Origin: Ruegeria_C sp041537925
GTDB taxonomy: Bacteria > Pseudomonadota > Alphaproteobacteria > Rhodobacterales > Rhodobacteraceae
DNA length: 64,000 bases
Direction: 5' to 3'
Assembly (NCBI RefSeq): GCF_041537925.1
Contig: NZ_JBGOSH010000001.1
Coordinates: 62,001-126,000, forward strand
Part shown: positions 52,603 through 61,380 of the stretch, piece after piece
Layout: each line of letters opens with the position of its first letter
How positions within the stretch are numbered: the first letter of the stretch is position 1
Program-made: the position numbers and the translations under genes
Notes under the pieces: generated by a model
Database searches by the model: none
Told to the model about the DNA's origin: nothing
What the model saw: only the letters and a program-made list of their open reading frames with translations

Positions 52603-53319
52603 ATGCGCATACTTCTGGTCGAAGATGACCCAACAACTTCGAAGAGCATCGAACTGATGCTGACCCACGCCAACCTGAACGTCTATGCGACGGATCTGGG
52701 TGAAGAAGGGATCGATCTGGCCAAGCTCTATGATTACGATCTGATCCTGCTGGACCTCAATCTGCCCGACATGGAAGGGCATGAGGTGCTGCGGCAGCTG
52801 CGCATGGCACGGATCGAAACGCCGATCCTCATCCTGTCCGGTGCCGATGACACCGAAAACAAGATCAAGGGCTTTGGCTTTGGAGCGGATGACTATCTGA
52901 CCAAACCGTTCCACCGCGAAGAACTGGTGGCACGCATCCACGCGATCATCCGCCGGTCCAAGGGGCATTCGCAGTCGATCATTCAGACCGGGCGAATCGC
53001 GGTCAACCTGGATGCCAAGACGGTCGAGGCAGATGGTCAGCCGGTTCATCTGACCGGCAAGGAATACCAGATGCTGGAACTGCTGAGCCTGCGCAAGGGC
53101 ACCACGCTGACCAAGGAGATGTTCCTCAACCATCTCTATGGCGGAATGGATGAGCCGGAACTCAAGATCATCGATGTTTTTATCTGCAAGCTGCGCAAAA
53201 AGCTAAGCATTGCGACCGATGGCGAGAATTACATCGAAACGGTCTGGGGCCGCGGCTATGTGCTGCGCGATCCGCAGAATGACAGCCTGACGGAATCGAA
53301 ACTGGCCGTCGGCGCCTGA
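52603..53319 (+). CDS. ctrA: Cell-cycle response regulator CtrA
   Basis: 238 residues, OmpR-type. Receiver domain with phospho-acceptor D51 in LILLDLNLPD and the switch lysine in YLTKPFHREEL; the C-terminal winged helix ends IETVWGRGYVLRDP. Near-identical to CtrA through MRILLVEDDPTTSKSIELML. In roseobacters CtrA controls motility, gene transfer agents and quorum-sensing outputs rather than essential replication control. An RBS-like GGAGAG precedes the start. Confidence 0.96.
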   Translation: MRILLVEDDPTTSKSIELMLTHANLNVYATDLGEEGIDLAKLYDYDLILLDLNLPDMEGHEVLRQLRMARIETPILILSGADDTENKIKGFGFGADDYLTKPFHREELVARIHAIIRRSKGHSQSIIQTGRIAVNLDAKTVEADGQPVHLTGKEYQMLELLSLRKGTTLTKEMFLNHLYGGMDEPELKIIDVFICKLRKKLSIATDGENYIETVWGRGYVLRDPQNDSLTESKLAVGA

Positions 53320-53433
53320 ACATCCCCCGGCCGCCCGTCCAGAGCGGTCCCACCACTCACACGCAACGTCTGGACCTGACGATGGCCTCGTCCTAACACT
53401 TGTGACCGAAACCACAAGCGGCGGGGCGGGGCC

Positions 53434-55686
53434 ATGTCCGATACACAATCAGTCGACACGCTGACACAAAAACAGGCGCGTGATGAACTCGCGCGGCTCG
53501 CCCGGTTGCTGGAGCGTGCGAATCAGGCCTACCATGTCTCCGACGCGCCCGAGATCAGCGATGCGGAGTATGACGCGCTCAAACACCGCAACGCTGCGAT
53601 CGAGGCGCGGTTTCCCAAGCTTAAACGCAAGGACAGCCCCTCGGATCAGGTTGGCGCGCGTCCGGCAGAGGGGTTTTCAAAGGTCCCCCATGCGGTGCGG
53701 ATGTTGTCGCTGGGCAATGCTTTTGATGACGAGGATGTGAGCGGCTTCGTTGCATCGATTCGAAAATATCTGGGGCTGTCGGGTGACACTCCGCTGAGTT
53801 TCACCGCCGAGCCCAAGATCGACGGGCTATCGTTGTCGCTGCGCTACGAAATGGGCAGGCTGGTTCAGGCGGCAACGCGTGGCGATGGTGAGGTCGGCGA
53901 GAATGTTACCGCCAACGCACTGACCATTGAGGATATTCCCGCGACCGTCACCGGCGCGCCGGATGTGCTGGAAGTGCGGGGCGAGGTCTACATGACCCAT
54001 GCTGATTTCGATGCGTTGAACGCCCGACAGGAACAGGAAGGCGGCAAACGCTTTGCCAACCCGCGCAACGCCGCAGCGGGCTCTCTCCGGCAACTGGATG
54101 CGAAGATCACCCGCGCCCGCCCCCTGAAGTTCTTTGCCTATGCTTGGGGCGAGATTTCGGCGCCCCTCGCTCAGACGCAAATGGCGGCGATTGAACGTCT
54201 GCAAACGCTTGGGTTCCAGACCAACCCGCTGACCCGGCTCTGCCGGTCAGTGCCTGATTTGATCGCCCATTACCGCGAAATCGAAGCGCAGCGCGCAACG
54301 CTGGGCTATGACATCGACGGTGTGGTCTACAAGGTCGATGCGCTGGATCTGCAGGCGCGGTTGGGGTTCCGCTCGACCACGCCTCGTTGGGCGATTGCGC
54401 ATAAATTTCCCGCCGAACTGGCCTGGACCCGGCTTGAGGCGATCGACATTCAGGTGGGTCGCACCGGCGCGCTCAGCCCGGTCGCACGGCTGCATCCAGT
54501 GACGGTGGGTGGCGTGGTGGTCTCGAACGCGACCCTGCACAACGAGGACTATATCGCGGGCCGCGATGCCACCGGGGGCGAGATCCGGGGTGGCAAGGAC
54601 ATTCGTGTTGGCGACTGGGTGGAGGTCTATCGCGCCGGGGACGTGATTCCGAAAGTGGCCGATGTTGACCTGAAGAAGCGCTCGAAAGCTGCTGTAAAAT
54701 ATCAATTTCCTACACAATGCCCCGAATGTGGCAGCGAGGCGATACGCGAGGAAGGCGACGCGGTGCGCCGCTGCACCGGGGGGTTGATCTGCCCCGCTCA
54801 GGCCGTTGAAAAGCTGAAACATTTCGTGTTGCGAAAAGCCTTCGATATCGAAGGCCTGGGCGCCAAGCAGGTCGAAATGTTTCATGGTGACGAGACCCTG
54901 CCGATCAACACGCCTGCCGACATCTTCACGCTTCAGGCCCGCGATGCGCAGAACCTCGGCAAGCTGAAGAACCGCGATGGTTGGGGGGACACTTCGGCCA
55001 AGAACCTCTTTGCTGCGATCGAGGAAAAGCGCACCATCCCGCTGGCGCGGCTGATCTTTGCCCTCGGCATCCGCCATGTGGGCGAGGTCGGCGCACGTGA
55101 TTTGGCGCTGCATTACCGGGACTGGGACGCGATGGCCGATGCTGTCGACACGGCGCGCCCGGCGGCGCTGGCCCATCGCGCCGCCAATGCCGCCGAAGAG
55201 GCCGAGCGGATTATCGCGATGGACGCTGGACGCCGGGCGCAGATCAAACAGGCCCGCGATGCCGCAACGGCCAGATGTGATGTTCCGGACGCAGCCGCCA
55301 TCGCCTGGGGTGATCTGACCGGGATCGACGGTATCGGTGCCACCCTGGGCCTGTCGCTTTCCGATGCATTTGCCAACACCGAAGAACGTTCCGCATTCGA
55401 CGACTTGCGGGCGCATTTGACCATCGTGCCACCCGAAGCCCCCGCCGCAGAAAGCCAGGTCGCGGGCAAGACCGTGGTCTTCACCGGCACGCTGGAGAAA
55501 ATGACCCGAGCCGAGGCCAAGGCGCGGGCCGAGGCGCTAGGGGCCAAGGTCTCAGGCTCGGTCTCGGCCAAGACCGATCTGCTGGTGGCGGGGCCGGGGG
55601 CCGGGTCAAAGGCCAAGAAAGCCGCCGATCTAGGCATCGAGACACTGGACGAGGATGGCTGGCTGCACCTCATTGGCGACGCATGA
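53434..55686 (+). CDS. ligA: NAD-dependent DNA ligase
   Basis: 750 residues, longer than E. coli LigA because of alphaproteobacterial insertions. Adenylation lysine about 128 in EPKIDGLSLS; OB fold; four-cysteine zinc finger (CPECG ... RRCTGGLICPAQ); helix-hairpin-helix region; C-terminal BRCT domain (GKTVVFTGTLEKMTRAEAK). It seals nicks in replication and repair. 4-bp overlap with recG. Confidence 0.97.
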   Translation: MSDTQSVDTLTQKQARDELARLARLLERANQAYHVSDAPEISDAEYDALKHRNAAIEARFPKLKRKDSPSDQVGARPAEGFSKVPHAVRMLSLGNAFDDEDVSGFVASIRKYLGLSGDTPLSFTAEPKIDGLSLSLRYEMGRLVQAATRGDGEVGENVTANALTIEDIPATVTGAPDVLEVRGEVYMTHADFDALNARQEQEGGKRFANPRNAAAGSLRQLDAKITRARPLKFFAYAWGEISAPLAQTQMAAIERLQTLGFQTNPLTRLCRSVPDLIAHYREIEAQRATLGYDIDGVVYKVDALDLQARLGFRSTTPRWAIAHKFPAELAWTRLEAIDIQVGRTGALSPVARLHPVTVGGVVVSNATLHNEDYIAGRDATGGEIRGGKDIRVGDWVEVYRAGDVIPKVADVDLKKRSKAAVKYQFPTQCPECGSEAIREEGDAVRRCTGGLICPAQAVEKLKHFVLRKAFDIEGLGAKQVEMFHGDETLPINTPADIFTLQARDAQNLGKLKNRDGWGDTSAKNLFAAIEEKRTIPLARLIFALGIRHVGEVGARDLALHYRDWDAMADAVDTARPAALAHRAANAAEEAERIIAMDAGRRAQIKQARDAATARCDVPDAAAIAWGDLTGIDGIGATLGLSLSDAFANTEERSAFDDLRAHLTIVPPEAPAAESQVAGKTVVFTGTLEKMTRAEAKARAEALGAKVSGSVSAKTDLLVAGPGAGSKAKKAADLGIETLDEDGWLHLIGDA

Positions 55687-57773
55687 GCGGGCGCCCCGAA
55701 CAGCTGTTCCCGCTATTTGCGGGGCTTGAGACCCTAGAGGGTGTTGGGCCCAAAACCGCGCAACTACTGACACAGGCCGAGATCACCGCGCCGCGCGATA
55801 TCCTGTTCTCGCTGCCTTATGCGGTGGTGGACCGCAGGCGGCGCAACAGTATCAAGGGGATCGATCTGCCCGCGACACTGACCGTCGAAGTGACCGTTGG
55901 AACGCACCGCGCTCCGCGCAGTCGCGGTGGGGCGTACCGTGTGCATGTCGAGGACGAAAAGGCGGACTTCCAGCTGGTCTTCTTCCACGCGCGCGGCGAT
56001 TACCTGAAACGGGTGCTGCCGACAGGATCGCGCCGGGTGATCTCGGGCAAGCTGGAACTGTTCGACGGAATGGCGCAGATGGTGCATCCCGACCATATGC
56101 TGCCGGTGGAAGAGGCAGGAGATATCCCCGATTTCGAACCGGTCTACCACCTGACGCAGAGCATCACGCAAAAGACCATGTTCAAGGCCACCCGGGCTGC
56201 GCTGGAACGCGCGCCGCACCTGGATGAGTGGATTGATCCGGGTTTGAAGGAACGTGAGGGCTGGAGTGACTGGCATGCCGCGATCGAGGCCGGGCATGCC
56301 CCGCGCGGGCTGGATGACATACTGCCGCACGCCCCCGCAAAGGCACGGCTGGCTTATGATGAGCTGTTCGCCCATCAGATGACGCTGGCGCTGGCCCGTC
56401 GGCGCGAGCGCAAGGGGCGCGGTATTTCCAGCATCGCCACCGGCGCGTTGCAGTCGCGTGTGCTCGCTAGCCTGCCGTATAGGTCTACTGATGCGCAGAC
56501 CCGCGCCATCGCCGAAATCTCGGAGGATATGGCGGCAGAGATTCGGATGAACCGGCTGCTGCAGGGCGATGTGGGTGCGGGCAAGACGCTGGTGGCCTTC
56601 ATGGCGCTGCTGGTCGCGGTCGAGGCGGGCGGGCAGGGTGTGATGATGGCCCCCACCGAAATCCTTGCCCGCCAGCACTTGGAGGGGCTGCGCCCGTTGG
56701 CCGAAGAGGCGGGCGTGGTTCTGGAGATTCTTACCGGACGCGATAAGGGGGTGGACCGGCGCGGCAAGCTCGACGCGCTGGCGCGGGGCGACATCCAGAT
56801 CCTGGTCGGCACCCATGCGGTGTTTCAGGAGGATGTGCGCTTTGCCGACCTGCGCCTGGCGATTGTCGATGAACAGCACCGGTTCGGCGTGCGTCAGCGG
56901 ATGGAACTTGCAGAAAAGGGCTTGGGCGCGGATGTGCTGGTGATGACGGCAACGCCGATCCCGCGCAGCCTGTCGCTGGCGCAATATGGCGACATGGATG
57001 TCTCGATCCTGGATGAAAAGCCGCCCGGTCGCAAACCGATCAAGACCGCCGTCATAAGTACGCAGAACTTGGATGCGGTGGTTGACCGGCTGCGGCAGGC
57101 CATCGCCGAAGGGCGGCAATGCTATTGGGTTTGTCCGCTGGTCGAGGAATCGGAACTGGTCGATCTGACCTCGGCTGAAGACCGGTTCAAACGCCTGCGC
57201 GCGGTGCTTGGCGAAGGGGTTGTCGGCCTTGTGCATGGTCAGATGCCGCCCGCCGACAAAGACGCGGCCATGGCGGCGTTTCAAAGTGGCGAGACCAAGG
57301 TGCTGGTGGCCACCACCGTGATCGAGGTGGGGGTCAACGTGCCCAATGCAACGATCATGGTGATCGAACGGGCCGAGATTTTCGGTCTGGCACAGCTGCA
57401 CCAGCTGCGCGGCCGGGTTGGGCGGGGTGAGGCCGAATCGACCTGCCTGCTGATGTATCAGGCTCCGGTCAGCGAAAGCGGACGGCGCCGACTGGAAGTG
57501 CTGCGCGAGACTGAGGACGGTTTCCGCATCGCTGAAACCGATCTGGAGATGCGCGGCGCGGGTGACCTGATCGGCACCGCGCAATCGGGGCTTCCAAAGT
57601 TCCGCATCGCCGATCTGGAACGGCAGGCGTCTCTGATGGCGATTGCGCAGCGGGACGCACGTGCGTTGCTGGAAGCAGACCCGGAGTTGGCAAGCGATAG
57701 AGGGCAGGCGGCGCGGGTTCTTCTGTGGCTGATGCGGCAGGATCAGGCGATCCGATTGATATCGGTTGGGTAA
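55683..57773 (+). CDS. recG: ATP-dependent DNA helicase RecG
   Basis: 696 residues. Wedge OB domain in the first 200; Walker A GDVGAGKTLVA near 297; DEQHRFGVRQR box; MTATPIPRSLSLAQYGDMD; later motif VGRGEAESTCLL and the TRG segment. It remodels stalled replication forks. Coupled to ligA. Confidence 0.97.
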   Translation: MSGRPEQLFPLFAGLETLEGVGPKTAQLLTQAEITAPRDILFSLPYAVVDRRRRNSIKGIDLPATLTVEVTVGTHRAPRSRGGAYRVHVEDEKADFQLVFFHARGDYLKRVLPTGSRRVISGKLELFDGMAQMVHPDHMLPVEEAGDIPDFEPVYHLTQSITQKTMFKATRAALERAPHLDEWIDPGLKEREGWSDWHAAIEAGHAPRGLDDILPHAPAKARLAYDELFAHQMTLALARRRERKGRGISSIATGALQSRVLASLPYRSTDAQTRAIAEISEDMAAEIRMNRLLQGDVGAGKTLVAFMALLVAVEAGGQGVMMAPTEILARQHLEGLRPLAEEAGVVLEILTGRDKGVDRRGKLDALARGDIQILVGTHAVFQEDVRFADLRLAIVDEQHRFGVRQRMELAEKGLGADVLVMTATPIPRSLSLAQYGDMDVSILDEKPPGRKPIKTAVISTQNLDAVVDRLRQAIAEGRQCYWVCPLVEESELVDLTSAEDRFKRLRAVLGEGVVGLVHGQMPPADKDAAMAAFQSGETKVLVATTVIEVGVNVPNATIMVIERAEIFGLAQLHQLRGRVGRGEAESTCLLMYQAPVSESGRRRLEVLRETEDGFRIAETDLEMRGAGDLIGTAQSGLPKFRIADLERQASLMAIAQRDARALLEADPELASDRGQAARVLLWLMRQDQAIRLISVG

Positions 57774-57780
57774 GCCCCGT

Positions 57781-57811
57781 CCCTGAAACCGTCCGGGGGA
57801 CGGTTTCAGGG
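57781..57811. other. Perfect 14-bp inverted repeat after recG
   Basis: CCCTGAAACCGTCC (57781-57794) and GGACGGTTTCAGGG (57798-57811) separated by GGG, starting 7 bp after the recG stop. No T-run follows, so it may end transcription with Rho or protect the mRNA 3' end. Confidence 0.6.
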
Positions 57812-57899
57812 GCGAATGGGCGGAGCACCGGAAGCGGGCCGAGTTTGCAAACTCCAAAACATCATGGTTTCAATGAGTTGGTGAATTCTTTCACAAAAT

Positions 57900-57924
57900 G
57901 TTCGCGAATGTTCTCATAAAGTTC
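57900..57924 (+). promoter_or_regulatory. Alphaproteobacterial LexA (SOS) box, tripled half-site
   Basis: GTTC at 57900, 57910 and 57921. The last two form GTTC-TCATAAA-GTTC, an exact GTTC-N7-GTTC LexA site; the first adds an N6 copy. It overlaps the likely -10 region (TTCACA at 57890, CATAAA near 57916) of the downstream microprotein gene, which is ideal for repression. Confidence 0.65.
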
Positions 57925-57993
57925 TTTACAAAGACTTTCAGAAATGAGAACAAAAGGTCAACAAATGCCTGAGAACTGAGCCGGAGGTGACCC

Positions 57994-58113
57994 ATGCTGA
58001 CCCAGATCAAAACTGCGCTGACCCGTTCCCGCAATACCATCCTGCAAGATGCGTTGGGTGCGGCCTCGCTGGTTGTGATGCTGATGGTCGCCTTGCACAT
58101 GCCCGGCCTCTGA
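57994..58113 (+). CDS. 39-residue membrane microprotein behind a LexA-type site
   Basis: ATG 57994, with GGAGG 5 bp upstream, to TGA 58113. A basic, polar N-terminus (MLTQIKTALTRSRNTILQDA) leads into one hydrophobic helix (SLVVMLMVALHM) ending PGL, so an N-in inner-membrane protein is expected. It has its own promoter with a GTTC-N7-GTTC LexA site and a strong terminator. Caulobacter SidA, a 29-residue LexA-controlled division inhibitor, has the same general layout, but no sequence relation is claimed. Function unknown. Confidence 0.72.
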   Translation: MLTQIKTALTRSRNTILQDALGAASLVVMLMVALHMPGL

Positions 58114-58260
58114 ACCCTATCTGCCTGCGATCTCGTGCCGAGGCCCCTGCATCCTGTTCGATCCCGATGCAAAGGGTGACCTGCCTGTCCTTTACCCTAT
58201 AGGGGGATGTCCCGTTCCCCTGCCGGGCGCTTCGGTCCCAACACGAGAGACGCATTCCTG

Positions 58261-58301
58261 CCGCCGCCCTCTCCCGCCCGGGAGGAGCGGCGGTTTTTTT
58301 T
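58261..58301 (+). terminator. Strong terminator after the microprotein gene
   Basis: CCGCCGC (58261-58267) pairs with GCGGCGG (58287-58293), with an inner CTCCCGCCCGGGAG hairpin, followed by eight T. It leaves a 150-nt 3' segment (58114-58260) after the microprotein stop, which has no ORF and could be a stable small RNA. Confidence 0.92.
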
Positions 58302-58324
58302 GTGAGGAGCGCGCTCGGCGCGAC

Positions 58325-58966
58325 CTATAGCTCACCGGTTTGAATGATGTCGAGCAGCGCAGACAGTACCGCATTGGCCGCGACCGAGGCCAGAATCATG
58401 CCCATCACCCGGCTGACAATGGCCGATCCGGCATGGCCGATCACACGGATGATCGGTTCAGCGAACAACATCAGAACATAAGCCACCGCGATGACCGCCA
58501 CCATGACCAGCGCGGTGATCCCCTGGTCCACGGGGCCATAGCGGTTGTTGTCGGTCAGCATCACCACCGCCAGCATTGCGCCGGGCGAGGCCAGTGACGG
58601 CACCGCCAGTGGAAAGATCGCCGGGTTTTGTTTGCGACGTACTTGGGCGGATTTGTCGGCCTCGACGATCTTGGTATCGGTCTCGACCTTGCTTTCGCCA
58701 AAGATCATGGTGAGCGCAAAGAGGAACAGCACGATGCCACCCGCAACCTGAAAAGAGTTCAACCCGATATCCAGCGCGTCGATCAGTAGCTGGCCCAGCA
58801 CCAGAAAGAACATCAGCACGCCCACGCTGACCATCGCCGCCTGGAGCGCGGTGCGGCGGCGGGTGGCGGCGTCGATTCCGGCAGTGACAGCAATGAAGAC
58901 GGGAATGGTGCCGATCGGGTCGATCACCACCCACAAGGTCACGAAACGGTCCAGCAGATCTTCCAA
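58325..58966 (-). CDS. MarC-family membrane protein
   Basis: 213 residues with six hydrophobic helices. Typical MarC starts FVTLWVVIDPIGTIPVFIAVTAG, and FPLAVPSLASPGAMLAVVML is the second conserved block. Despite the name, these proteins have no proven role in multidrug resistance; likely an inner-membrane transporter of unknown substrate. Confidence 0.92.
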   Translation of the reverse strand: MEDLLDRFVTLWVVIDPIGTIPVFIAVTAGIDAATRRRTALQAAMVSVGVLMFFLVLGQLLIDALDIGLNSFQVAGGIVLFLFALTMIFGESKVETDTKIVEADKSAQVRRKQNPAIFPLAVPSLASPGAMLAVVMLTDNNRYGPVDQGITALVMVAVIAVAYVLMLFAEPIIRVIGHAGSAIVSRVMGMILASVAANAVLSALLDIIQTGEL

Positions 58967-59022
58967 TACATCCCCTCCGATATTGGTCCGACGTTAGCCA
59001 AGGGTGAGGGGCAATGCCACCG

Positions 59023-59475
59023 TCAGGCGCAGTTTGCCTGTTCGGCCTGCGCCATGGCCTCGGCTGTGGCCTCCAGCGCCAGCATGATCGAGGCATGGCG
59101 ATTCTTGTATTCACGCGCCGGGATCAGTACCTCAAGCCCGTCAAAGGGGGCGTCCGGGGCAGGGCCGTCCTGCTTCAGCATCATCTTGAGTTGATCGCGG
59201 GCAGTTTCCACCTGTTTGCGGGTGGTACCGATGATGGCCGACCCCACCACCGAAGCAGAAGCCTGGCCAAGCGCGCAGGCTTTCACATCCTGCCCGTATT
59301 CAGCGACACGCCCGTTCTTCATCATAACATCGACCGTCACGGTCGAGCCGCAAAGCGGCGAGCGTTTCTTGACACTGGCATCCGGCTCGGCAAGGCGGTC
59401 CAGATGTGGGATATCTGCGGCCAGCGCCAGAATGCGGCCTGAATAAAGCTTGATCAGATCGGTTTCGCCGGACAT
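59023..59475 (-). CDS. NifU/IscU-like protein with altered cluster ligands
   Basis: 150 residues from the ATG giving MSGETDLIKLYSG. The fold matches NifU_N/IscU scaffolds: SPLCGSTVTVDV and VKACALGQASASVV hold the first two cysteines. The residues after the first cysteine are GS where IscU has GD, and the third position, usually in a K-x-H-C-S motif, reads NRHASIML here, so the cysteine is replaced by alanine. Assembly of an iron-sulfur cluster by the normal route is therefore doubtful. Divergent from hisI. Confidence 0.82.
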   Translation of the reverse strand: MSGETDLIKLYSGRILALAADIPHLDRLAEPDASVKKRSPLCGSTVTVDVMMKNGRVAEYGQDVKACALGQASASVVGSAIIGTTRKQVETARDQLKMMLKQDGPAPDAPFDGLEVLIPAREYKNRHASIMLALEATAEAMAQAEQANCA

Positions 59476-59542
59476 GGCTTTCCCTCGTTGTACGTTCCCC
59501 ATACATAGTGGGCGCGTTCCGGGATGCAAAAGGTTTTCGCAG

Positions 59543-59902
59543 ATGGATTTCGACCCCAAGACACTGACCTACAACGCCGACGGGCTGATCCCCGCCATCG
59601 CACAAGATGCCAGCAGTGGCGAGGTGCTGATGATGGCCTGGATGAACGAAGAAGCCGTGCGACAGACGCTGGACACGCGCCGGGTCACCTATTGGTCGCG
59701 CTCGCGGCAGTCGTTCTGGATCAAGGGCGAAAGCTCGGGCAATGTACAGGAACTGGTCGATCTTCGGGTGGATTGTGACCGCGACTGCCTGCTGGCGGTC
59801 GTGAACCAGACCGGTCCTGCCTGCCATACCAACCGGCGCAGCTGTTTCTACACGTCGGTGAATGACGGGAGTGAGCGGGAGCTGATGACGCCGATGGCGT
59901 GA
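59543..59902 (+). CDS. hisI: Phosphoribosyl-AMP cyclohydrolase
   Basis: 119 residues from ATG 59543 (MDFDPKTLTYN). Zinc and magnesium ligands in VDCDRDCLLAVV and GPACHTNRRSCFY; TYWSRSRQSFWIKGESSGN is the conserved core. Third step of histidine synthesis. It stands alone without hisE or other his genes. Confidence 0.96.
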   Translation: MDFDPKTLTYNADGLIPAIAQDASSGEVLMMAWMNEEAVRQTLDTRRVTYWSRSRQSFWIKGESSGNVQELVDLRVDCDRDCLLAVVNQTGPACHTNRRSCFYTSVNDGSERELMTPMA

Positions 59903-59907
59903 GGCAC

Positions 59908-60747
59908 CTATAGCCCGACCATCCGACGAATCTCCTGTGACGTGACACCCTCGGCGCGGTACTTGGCGATGGCGCGGGCGTCGTCGCGTTTGGCAAGCCT
60001 CTTGCCCTGATCGTCACGGATCAGGCGGTGATGATGATATTCGGGCGTCGGAAGGCCCAGCAACCCCTGCAGCAGGACCTGCAGAAAGGTGATCTGATAC
60101 AGATCCTCGCCCCGGATAATGCGCTTGATCCCTTGTGCTGCGTCGTCGACCACCGAGGCCAGCACGTAAGAGACTGTCTCAAGCTCCTTCCGACCCAGAA
60201 CCGCATCACCGGTCTCGGCAATCAGGCGGTCGGGGTCCAATTGATGCGAACCGGCATGTTTCGCGCCGGTCTCGGTGAAACCGGGCATCTCGATGCTTTG
60301 GACCGCCACGCGCATGTTGAGCCGCAGCGCGTCGCCCGTTTTGCGGTCACTCATCGGACGGTGGCGGCAGGTACCGGGATAGACGCCGGGGGCCAGCGGC
60401 GCGCCCTCCTGCGGGGCCGAAAGCGCTGCGCGGATATCGCTGCGAGCGCAGGAGCAGGGAAAGATCAAGCCGCGTTCGGCCAACTGTGTGAGCGCCGCGT
60501 GGTAGACTTCCAGCTGATCGGATTGTCGTAACACCGGCTCCTCCCATGTCAGGCCGAGCCAGCTGAGGTCCTTGTAGATCAGCTCCTCCCATTGCGGGCG
60601 GGCGCGGCTGGTGTCGGTGTCCTCGATGCGCAGCAGAAACCGGCCGCCTGCGGCGCGCGCTATGTCATGGGCCAGAAGCGCCGAATAGGCATGGCCCAGA
60701 TGCAGCGGTCCGGTGGGCGAGGGCGCGAAACGGGTGGTGAATGTCAC
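59908..60747 (-). CDS. gluQ: Glutamyl-Q tRNA(Asp) synthetase
   Basis: 279 residues from a GTG overlapping the upstream TGA stop (GTGA). Starts TFTTRFAPSPTGPLHLGHAYSA (HIGH equivalent HLGH), zinc cysteines in FPCSCARSD and GTCRH, and a KMSKS-equivalent GKRLAKRD. It lacks the anticodon-binding domain, as expected for the enzyme that glutamylates queuosine 34 of tRNA-Asp. Confidence 0.93.
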   Translation of the reverse strand: MTFTTRFAPSPTGPLHLGHAYSALLAHDIARAAGGRFLLRIEDTDTSRARPQWEELIYKDLSWLGLTWEEPVLRQSDQLEVYHAALTQLAERGLIFPCSCARSDIRAALSAPQEGAPLAPGVYPGTCRHRPMSDRKTGDALRLNMRVAVQSIEMPGFTETGAKHAGSHQLDPDRLIAETGDAVLGRKELETVSYVLASVVDDAAQGIKRIIRGEDLYQITFLQVLLQGLLGLPTPEYHHHRLIRDDQGKRLAKRDDARAIAKYRAEGVTSQEIRRMVGL

Positions 60748-61358
60748 GCCTTTTCTAGCACGTAGACGTCGGCGCCCATATCCTTGCCGGGTAGGTGGGG
60801 GCCGTATTCGCGAAACAGCAAACGCGCGGCACCGCAATCGAGCCATTCGTTCAGCTTGCCGGTGAAATGCCGGTCGGCCAGCGCGTGGTCATTATAGGAA
60901 AACGCCAGCATCCCGCCGCGCCCCAGCGCGTTCATCAGCAGGTCAAACGTGGCGGGCGGGGCCGCCCCGGTGCCCAGAACACCGATGGCGGTGATCGCCT
61001 TGTAGGCCGCTTTGGCCAGGGGTTCGGGATCGTGCAAGTCCAGCACGTCCAGCGCGCGATAGGCGGCTTTGGCACGCGCGCCCTCCAGCATCTCCGGCGA
61101 CGGGTCCATGCCGTCGATTACCTCGAACCCGGCGCGCCGCAGGGCGAGGCCGGACAGGCCGGTGCCGCAGCCGAAATCAAGGATCGGCGTTTGCGGTTCA
61201 GGCAGTTTGACCCAGAGCGCGTCGGCAACACGGCCGGGCGTGACATAGCCGTTCTCGCTCACCTCGGCTTCATAGCTGGCGGCCCATTTGTCGTAATGGT
61301 CGCGGGTTTCGTCGGTGGTGCTGAGCCCATAGGTCTTGTCGAGGAATTTTTCTGACAT
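60744..61358 (-). CDS. Class I SAM-dependent methyltransferase
   Basis: 204 residues. SAM motif ILDFGCGTGLSGLALRRAG near 59-77, then VIDGMDPSPEMLEGAR. The N-terminal DKTYGLSTTDETRDHYDKWAASYE block resembles the human METTL27/WBSCR27 group. Target unknown. Overlaps gluQ by 4 bp. Confidence 0.85.
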   Translation of the reverse strand: MSEKFLDKTYGLSTTDETRDHYDKWAASYEAEVSENGYVTPGRVADALWVKLPEPQTPILDFGCGTGLSGLALRRAGFEVIDGMDPSPEMLEGARAKAAYRALDVLDLHDPEPLAKAAYKAITAIGVLGTGAAPPATFDLLMNALGRGGMLAFSYNDHALADRHFTGKLNEWLDCGAARLLFREYGPHLPGKDMGADVYVLEKA

Positions 61359-61380
61359 AAGACAAGAATAAGCGCGCGGA

